Below are positions 33,346 through 38,399 of a stretch of DNA of 38,399 nucleotides, piece by piece. The stretch's first letter is position 1. Each line of letters begins with the position of its first letter. Both the position numbers and the translations under genes were made by a program. Below the pieces are notes generated by a model. It did no database searches, was not told the origin of the DNA, and was given only the letters and a program-made list of their open reading frames with translations. Origin of the DNA: Equadaptatus sp045642025 (GTDB lineage Bacteria > Synergistota > Synergistia > Synergistales > Synergistaceae). The stretch is taken from positions 1 to 38,399 of the forward strand of contig JAZUIB010000008.1 in NCBI GenBank assembly GCA_045642025.1, written 5' to 3'.

Positions 33346-33801
33346 TTAAAGTGATGACAGATATTTCATAACTACCTGACGGACTCTGTTGCCGTCAGCC
33401 TGTCCTTTGACAGCGGCCATCGCTCTGCCCATAACCTTGCCCATATCTTGCGGACCTGCGGCATTTACGCTCTGCGCCGTTTCAGCAACTATCTTTTCAA
33501 GTTCGGCGTCACTAAGCTGTGCCGGCTGATAAACTTCGAGAATTTTTGCTTCAGCAAGTTCCTGTGCCGCACGGTCTTCCGCTCCGCCGCTCTTGTAGAG
33601 CTCGGCAGCTTCGTTACGCTGTTTTATAAGCCTTCTGACAAGAACAAGAACGTCATCATCCGTAAATTCAGCGTCTTTGCCCTTTTCAACCTGTGCAAGC
33701 TGCACTGCTGATTTCAGCATACGAAGGACTGTAAGCTTGGTTTCATCATGTTCCTTCATTGCCTGAACAAGGTCAGACTGAATTTGAGACAGCAAAGCCA
33801 T
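33346..33801 (-). CDS. yqeY: GatB/YqeY domain protein
   Basis: A 151-residue YqeY-family protein, all helical. The N-terminus (LLSQIQSDLVQAMKEHDETK) and the C-terminal GKVMGRAMAAVKGQADGNRV motif match the tRNA-binding tail domain shared with GatB. The role is unclear; it may bind tRNA. It lies 2 bases after rpsU, an arrangement common in bacteria. Confidence 0.92.
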   Translation of the reverse strand: MALLSQIQSDLVQAMKEHDETKLTVLRMLKSAVQLAQVEKGKDAEFTDDDVLVLVRRLIKQRNEAAELYKSGGAEDRAAQELAEAKILEVYQPAQLSDAELEKIVAETAQSVNAAGPQDMGKVMGRAMAAVKGQADGNRVRQVVMKYLSSL

Positions 33802-33803
33802 GA

Positions 33804-33989
33804 TTAGTAGGCTCTCCTTCCTCTGTTGCGTGCCATTTCTTGTTTTTTGCGTTTCTTAATTTCACTGGGTTTTTCGTAATGCTCATGTTTCTTAGCCTCA
33901 CGAAGCACGCCCACCCTACGAACCTCACGTTTGAAACGTTTGAGTGCATCTTCGATTGATTCGTTATCACGTCTTGTGATGGTGGTCAT
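33804..33989 (-). CDS. rpsU: Ribosomal protein bS21
   Basis: A 61-residue small-subunit protein with the S21 signature: NESIEDALKRFKREVRRVGV, then KKHEHYEKPSEIKKRK and a basic tail. The ATG at 33989 has GGGGGGA upstream; a longer frame to 34055 only covers the leader. Transcription starts about 70 bases upstream from a TATAAT at 34070-34075. The leader has a GC-rich hairpin (CTGCCGCTCTGCCGCAGCAG region, 34016-34035). Confidence 0.93.
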   Translation of the reverse strand: MTTITRRDNESIEDALKRFKREVRRVGVLREAKKHEHYEKPSEIKKRKKQEMARNRGRRAY

Positions 33990-34069
33990 CGTACATTCCC
34001 CCCTTTCACGAAAACTGCCGCTCTGCCGCAGCAGTATGTAACGTCCTAGTTTCATGTACCGATTTTGAC

Positions 34070-34075
34070 ATTATA
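34070..34075 (-). promoter_or_regulatory. -10 element of rpsU-yqeY
   Basis: Minus-strand TATAAT, 80 bases before the rpsU ATG. No good -35 is seen at 16-18 bp. Confidence 0.5.
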
Positions 34076-34128
34076 ACACAGTTTGTTGTGAAACGACAGA
34101 TATAAATTTTCTAATCGACCCAAATTCA

Positions 34129-35445
34129 CTAATCTTCTTCGACTTCTTCAACGTCTGCGCCGTCGGTAATTATTCCGTCCCTGTATTCTGTTGCAGTTAC
34201 CGTTAAAATATCTTTTTTTCTGACACCTTCCGGAGCTTTTGCTGCAACACGTACATACTCAGGCGTAAGACCTGTCATAACTCCGTTCTTAACTTCTTCA
34301 ACAAGAATTTCAACAGATCTGTCAAGCCACTGCGTGCAGTATGCTTTATGCAGCCTATCCGCCAGTTCGAGTGTCTTTATTTCGCGTTCTCTAATTTCTG
34401 TGCTTCCGACACGTTCCCATTTTTCAGCCGCAGTACCTTCACGGGGAGAATAGGGAAATACATGCATTTTTCCGAATTTCATTTCTTCTGCAAAGGCAAG
34501 ACTTCTTTCAAATGATGCTGCGTCTTCTCCCGGGAAACCAAGCATAAAATCGGTGCTTATATGAGTCTGCTGCCCCAGTTTTTCACGCACACGCCCGACA
34601 ATGCGGGCAAAATCAGCCGAAGAGTAGCCTCTATTCATGCGTTGCAGCACACTGTCGTCACCGCTTTGAAGCGGTATATGCAGATGTCTGCAGAATGCCG
34701 GCGTATCAGCTATGGCATCAAGCAGTTCCTCTGTTATTGCAAGAGGTTCTATGGAACCGAAGCGTATTCGTTTTAACCCGTCAATTCTGCCTATTGTTCT
34801 GACAAATTCAGGCAGACGTTCAAACAGTCCAAGATGAACTCCTGTGAGCACTATCTCGGGACATTTGCCTTTTACAATTCGCTCTGCCTCTGCAAGTGCA
34901 TCGTCAAAATTACGCTGCACAGATTTTCCGCGGACATACGGCACTATGCAGTAGCTACAGAAATGGTCGCAGCCGTCCTGAAGCTTGAGAAACGCCCTTG
35001 TATGAAGCCTGGGCGCATCAAGTTGAAGCGCATCCCAGCTTTCTTCGTTTCTTATATCATCAACGTATGCGCCGCTCGGTCTGCCGCCACAGGCAAAATA
35101 TTCCTCAAGTAAATCTGGAATGAGATATTTCTGTCTGTTGCCAACCGCAATATCGATTCCAAGCTCGTCAAGCTCTTGATCGGTAAGTTGCTGAACACAA
35201 CAGCCTGTCGCAACTATGACAATATCCGGATGCTCTCTGCGCAGCCTGCGGACAAGTTTGCGGAACTTTTTGTCCGCGGTTGCCGTAATTGAGCAGCTGA
35301 CTATAACTGCAAAGTCAGGGCGTTGTTCATAATGATACGCCCCGCGTTTTTCAAGACTTGCCATAATGGCATCCGCTTCATAAAGATTTGTGCGGCAGCC
35401 CTGAACCGTTATTGAAAAAAGTTTTTTTCGCAAGAATCCTGTCAT
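34129..35445 (-). CDS. mtaB: tRNA methylthiotransferase MtaB
   Basis: A 438-residue radical-SAM enzyme that turns t6A37 of tRNA into ms2t6A. The UPF0004 cluster cysteines are C17 (GCRTN), C51 (VSCSIT) and C82 (TGCC); the radical-SAM triad is C159, C163, C166 (CDHFCSYC); a TRAM domain ends the protein. The start is uncertain. An upstream frame begins inside the preceding terminator, so the first usable ATG is 35445, without a ribosome site. A TTG at 35433 has AGGA at proper spacing and gives the usual MRKKLFSITVQGC start. Product identity rests on the MtaB-like length and GCRTN motif. Confidence 0.87.
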   Translation of the reverse strand: MTGFLRKKLFSITVQGCRTNLYEADAIMASLEKRGAYHYEQRPDFAVIVSCSITATADKKFRKLVRRLRREHPDIVIVATGCCVQQLTDQELDELGIDIAVGNRQKYLIPDLLEEYFACGGRPSGAYVDDIRNEESWDALQLDAPRLHTRAFLKLQDGCDHFCSYCIVPYVRGKSVQRNFDDALAEAERIVKGKCPEIVLTGVHLGLFERLPEFVRTIGRIDGLKRIRFGSIEPLAITEELLDAIADTPAFCRHLHIPLQSGDDSVLQRMNRGYSSADFARIVGRVREKLGQQTHISTDFMLGFPGEDAASFERSLAFAEEMKFGKMHVFPYSPREGTAAEKWERVGSTEIREREIKTLELADRLHKAYCTQWLDRSVEILVEEVKNGVMTGLTPEYVRVAAKAPEGVRKKDILTVTATEYRDGIITDGADVEEVEED

Positions 35446-35456
35446 TTGTAAAATAA

Positions 35457-35477
35457 GGGGCAGGCAAAGCCTGCCCC
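35457..35477 (-). terminator. Terminator of the cyuA-symporter operon
   Basis: A perfect 9-bp stem GGGGCAGGC/GCCTGCCCC with a 3-base loop, then TTATTTTA on the minus strand. It lies between the symporter stop (35498) and mtaB. Confidence 0.85.
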
Positions 35478-35497
35478 GCTCCATATAAATTCAGCTA

Positions 35498-36673
35498 TTA
35501 TGACTTTTTGCCCTTGCCGTTGAAGATACCGTCAAGCATCATTGCAAGAGCAGCGTCTCCCGTGACATTGCAGGCTGTGCCGAAGCTGTCCTGAAGCGCG
35601 AAAATCGTAAGCATGAGCGCTGTTCCCGTATCATCAAAGCCCAGCACAGAAATAATAATTCCAAGAGAAGCCATAACCGTTCCTCCAGGAACACCCGGGG
35701 CTCCTACGGCAAAAATTCCAAGCAGGAATACAAAAAGAAGCATTGTCCCCACTGGAGGAATCTGACCGTAAAGTACCTGTGAAATCGTCATAACAAAGAA
35801 TGTTTCCGTCAGTGCAGAACCGCAAAGGTGAACCGTTGCACCCATAGGAATCGCGAAGTCTCTCACATCATCGGAAATCGGGGTTTTTCTTGCGCAGTCA
35901 AGCGCAACCGAAAGCGTAGCAGCTGAAGACATCGTGCCTACAGCAGTAAGATATGCAGGACCATATTCTTTGATAACATGCCACGGATTTTTACCGGAAA
36001 CAACACCTCCGATAAGATAAAGCACCGTAAGCCAAATATAGTGCATTGCCATAACAATGACAATTATCTTAAGAAATACAGGAGCCTGCTTTGTAATACT
36101 GCCTTCGTATGCGAGCGTTGCAAACGTCGTTGCAATGAATATCGGAAGAATGGGAATAATAATTCTTTCAACAAGCTGAAGAACAATATTGTTAAATTCA
36201 CCGAGAAGTTTTTCAAAATATTCAGCTTTTGCCCAGACAACCGCAAGACCGGTTGAAAGTGCAAGCACAAGAGCTGTCATAACAGGGAACACCGCAGGAA
36301 TTTCAACTTTGAATATAAGCTCGGGAATTGCGCGAAGTCCTTCAGGATTTGTAATAATGTTGAGGTTAGGAATAAGCATATAGCCGGCAATCATTGACAT
36401 GATGCAGGCAAGAACCGTTGAAACATACGCGAGTGTAATCATAGCTCCCAGCATTTTACTGGCATTTGCCTTAAGCTGTGTAATCGCAGGCGCGATAAAG
36501 CCAAGAATGATAAGCGGAACCATGAAAGAAATTATCTGTCCAAGAATAAACTTAATCGTGTTAATAACACCGATTACCTGTTCATTTACATTAAGCCCAA
36601 TAACTATTCCAAGACCTACGCCAAGGATAAGTTTAAAAATAAGACTGTTGAAAAATCCTTTTTTCTCTGCCAT
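35498..36673 (-). CDS. Dicarboxylate/amino acid:cation symporter (DAACS family)
   Basis: A 391-residue inner-membrane Na+ or H+ symporter of the GltP/SstT type. Membrane segments begin with FKLILGVGLGIVIGL. The serine-rich re-entrant loop is TAVGTMSSAATLSVAL, and the second loop region is PGVPGGTVMASLG. Substrate-site residues differ enough that I cannot tell glutamate from serine/threonine or cysteine. It begins 14 bases after the cyuA-like gene with AAGGGGA upstream, so it probably imports that enzyme's amino-acid substrate. Confidence 0.88.
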   Translation of the reverse strand: MAEKKGFFNSLIFKLILGVGLGIVIGLNVNEQVIGVINTIKFILGQIISFMVPLIILGFIAPAITQLKANASKMLGAMITLAYVSTVLACIMSMIAGYMLIPNLNIITNPEGLRAIPELIFKVEIPAVFPVMTALVLALSTGLAVVWAKAEYFEKLLGEFNNIVLQLVERIIIPILPIFIATTFATLAYEGSITKQAPVFLKIIVIVMAMHYIWLTVLYLIGGVVSGKNPWHVIKEYGPAYLTAVGTMSSAATLSVALDCARKTPISDDVRDFAIPMGATVHLCGSALTETFFVMTISQVLYGQIPPVGTMLLFVFLLGIFAVGAPGVPGGTVMASLGIIISVLGFDDTGTALMLTIFALQDSFGTACNVTGDAALAMMLDGIFNGKGKKS

Positions 36674-36687
36674 TTTTAAGTCCCCTT

Positions 36688-37971
36688 TTATTTTTCGTTC
36701 ATCATTATGTTTACTGTTACCTCGTCAGTCTCAAGCATGCCTTCCGCCGCAAGAGTGCCGACATTTTTTATTGTACTTTCTGCACTTGCACCGATTATGC
36801 CTTCGCCTGAAAGCAGTGCTCTGCCTTTTTTGGCTGCTATATAACTGTCAAAGGCTGACGAAAGTCCTGCAGCTATTTTACAGGCGCAGGAACTTTTTGC
36901 TCCGTCGCAGATAATACCAGACACAGTACCAAGAGTGTTTGAAATTGATGTTTTTATAACATCAAGAGATAATCCGTCAAGATATGCAAAAGCACCGCTC
37001 ACTGCCGCACAGGACGCCATCGCTCCGCAATAGGCTGAAAGCCTGCCTATAAGCGTTTTGATATGTATTGCGGTAAGATGCGAGAAAAAAAGTCCGCGGA
37101 TAAGTTTCTCATACGGTATATTTTTCATCTCGCAAAATTTTATAACCGGAAGCGAACAGGTCATCCCCTGATTTCCGCTGCCTGAAGTTGTCATAACAGG
37201 CATTGCACAGCCGTTCATACGTGCGTCACTGCCTGCAGCGGCAAAAGCCGTGATATTGTTCTTCAGGTCGTTGCCATAGATACCTTCGTCAATGCCTTCC
37301 TTAATCGTCTTGCCTATTCCGATACCCCACTGATTTTTAAGCCCTTCCTCAGCAATTGCGCCGTTAAACTCAATTACCTGATTAAAAAGAGGCTCTATCA
37401 GCGAAAACTCTATACTGTCCGCTGTATTGTAAATCAAATCGACGGTAAGGAAAGAATCATCTGTCATGGGTTCGTCAGAAGATCCGCAACCTTTGGCAAT
37501 CTGTTCGGAAACACCGTTTTTCTTAAGCCGTGTTATGTTCGTATGATACTTCTGAATTTCAACGACTGCTGTGTCTGTTCCCTTTTTGCCTTCAAGCCTG
37601 ATATATAATTTCTCGTCAGTACGCTCAAAACAACTTTTAACCTTACCGGCCCTGACGTATGCATCAACCTCAGAAAGTCTGTCCTGATCGGCATTTGCAA
37701 TAACCATCATTTCCTGTTTCGCGTCGCCTAGAATACAACCCATCGCTACCGCAGCTTCTATGCCAACCATACCGCCGGACGCCGGAATTTTGACACTCTT
37801 AACATTTTTAATCATGTTTCCGGAAAGATACGCCGTAACCTCATCAGGCACACCGCCAAGTTCATCAGAAAGCTTCGCGCCTGCATAAGCTATGGCTATC
37901 GGCTCCGTACATCCCTGAGCAGGGACGATTTCTTCAGCCAGTACGCTGAGAATCTTCTCAAGCTCATTCAT
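36688..37971 (-). CDS. cyuA: L-cysteine desulfidase / serine dehydratase alpha-like protein (UPF0597)
   Basis: A 427-residue protein of the CyuA/YhaM (UPF0597) family, which uses an oxygen-sensitive [4Fe-4S] cluster to break L-cysteine into pyruvate, ammonia and sulphide. The N-terminus VPAQGCTEPIAIAYA carries C21. SGSGNQGMTCSLP (about 263-275) and ICDGAKSSCACK (C355, C362, C364) are the other conserved regions. Serine or threonine could also be substrates. GAAGGGGG precedes the ATG. It is first in a two-gene operon with the symporter, fitting amino-acid fermentation. Confidence 0.85.
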   Translation of the reverse strand: MNELEKILSVLAEEIVPAQGCTEPIAIAYAGAKLSDELGGVPDEVTAYLSGNMIKNVKSVKIPASGGMVGIEAAVAMGCILGDAKQEMMVIANADQDRLSEVDAYVRAGKVKSCFERTDEKLYIRLEGKKGTDTAVVEIQKYHTNITRLKKNGVSEQIAKGCGSSDEPMTDDSFLTVDLIYNTADSIEFSLIEPLFNQVIEFNGAIAEEGLKNQWGIGIGKTIKEGIDEGIYGNDLKNNITAFAAAGSDARMNGCAMPVMTTSGSGNQGMTCSLPVIKFCEMKNIPYEKLIRGLFFSHLTAIHIKTLIGRLSAYCGAMASCAAVSGAFAYLDGLSLDVIKTSISNTLGTVSGIICDGAKSSCACKIAAGLSSAFDSYIAAKKGRALLSGEGIIGASAESTIKNVGTLAAEGMLETDEVTVNIMMNEK

Positions 37972-38399
37972 AACGCAACCCCCTTCACAACATGGTCATA
38001 ATATTTTACACTATCCGAACAAAAAAGTCCCTACAAAAAACGATAGAGTTTTTCCAAGCTGTTGTTTTGTTTTTCGTTACACCTCTGCATTCATAACATA
38101 CACAGCACTCCGTATTTGCAAACACCCCCCGATTTTTGCATTTGTTTTTCATTTATTTTTCATTTCTTTTGCAATTTTTGACTTTGTGAATTTTTCACAA
38201 TGCGACATAAAGGCAGTATGCAGCTAACTTTATCCGCTGTTGTCTTTTTTTCGTCTTACCCTCTCTAATTTGGGGTGTTCCATTTACCGTATCGTCTGAA
38301 CATTATATATAGGAGGGGTGAGAAACCGCACAGCGTTTTTTCTCTTTTCCAAGATTTAGCTCTGTCCCGTCGGGTTAGCTTACGGAAGGCTTTTTCCAC
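37972..38399. other. Gene-free stretch at the right edge
   Basis: Mostly AT-rich upstream DNA of the cyuA-like gene. A minus-strand TAAAAT (about 38005-38010) may be its -10, without a good -35. On the + strand AGGAGGGG (38311-38318) is followed by a GTG that opens only 13 codons (VRNRTAFFLFSKI, then TAG). I see no terminator, tRNA or recognised riboswitch. Confidence 0.5.

Noticed and set aside
38311..38359. A Phe-containing leader peptide or gene start on the + strand
   Set aside because: AGGAGGGG and GTG are present, but the frame stops after 13 codons and the window ends before any downstream gene or attenuator can be seen.
1..38399. tRNA, rRNA, integrase or transposase genes marking island ends
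   Set aside because: None could be recognised on either strand by reading the sequence; short or diverged RNA genes could be missed without a covariance search.

Overview
The window looks like chromosomal DNA from an anaerobic, diderm, amino-acid- and organic-acid-using bacterium. Evidence for an outer membrane is a TolC-type channel, an HlyD-type periplasmic adaptor and an OmpH/Skp-like protein with a SPOR domain. Evidence for anaerobic life is a class III ribonucleotide reductase, an oxygen-labile cysteine desulfidase homologue and a nickel-dependent LarA racemase. A Synergistota-like host fits this mix, but that is an inference; no rRNA or tRNA gene is visible.

Layout. Positions 1-1060 hold no convincing intact gene. 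They carry remnants, operator-like boxes, one good terminator and two copies each of two dispersed repeats. A + strand AAA/DUF4143 ATPase (1096-2469) follows, under three tandem promoter-like repeats. Positions 2470-3121 are a junk-like junction with duplicated hairpins and a decayed reading frame. Positions 3122-15617 form one compact, visibly AT-richer minus-strand operon: an unnamed 664-residue protein, brxP (PAPS-reductase/ferredoxin), brxC (1390-residue ATPase), pglZ (phosphatase fold), brxL (AAA+), and a 66-residue four-cysteine protein. This is a type 4 BREX phage-defence island with no PglX methyltransferase; self/non-self chemistry may be sulphur-based. The leading 664-residue gene and the tiny zinc-knuckle gene are the least described parts.

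From 15618 to 19783 lie a secreted PDZ protein, a RhuM-family protein and a second AAA/DUF4143 ATPase. Near-identical about 100-bp elements lie downstream of these genes and of nrdD. The two ATPase genes flank the BREX island, face each other, and share a related 33-bp-period tandem repeat upstream.

The rest is housekeeping and metabolism, all on the minus strand: nrdR-nrdD (8-bp overlap); an efflux operon hlyD-ABC-ABC-permease-tolC; corA behind a roughly 235-nt structured leader; kdgT-like permease, larA and a SPOR protein; a DUF2939-like lipid-independent exported protein; rpsU-yqeY; mtaB; and a cyuA-like cysteine desulfidase with a dicarboxylate/amino-acid:cation symporter. The last 428 bases (37972-38399) contain no gene that I can support.
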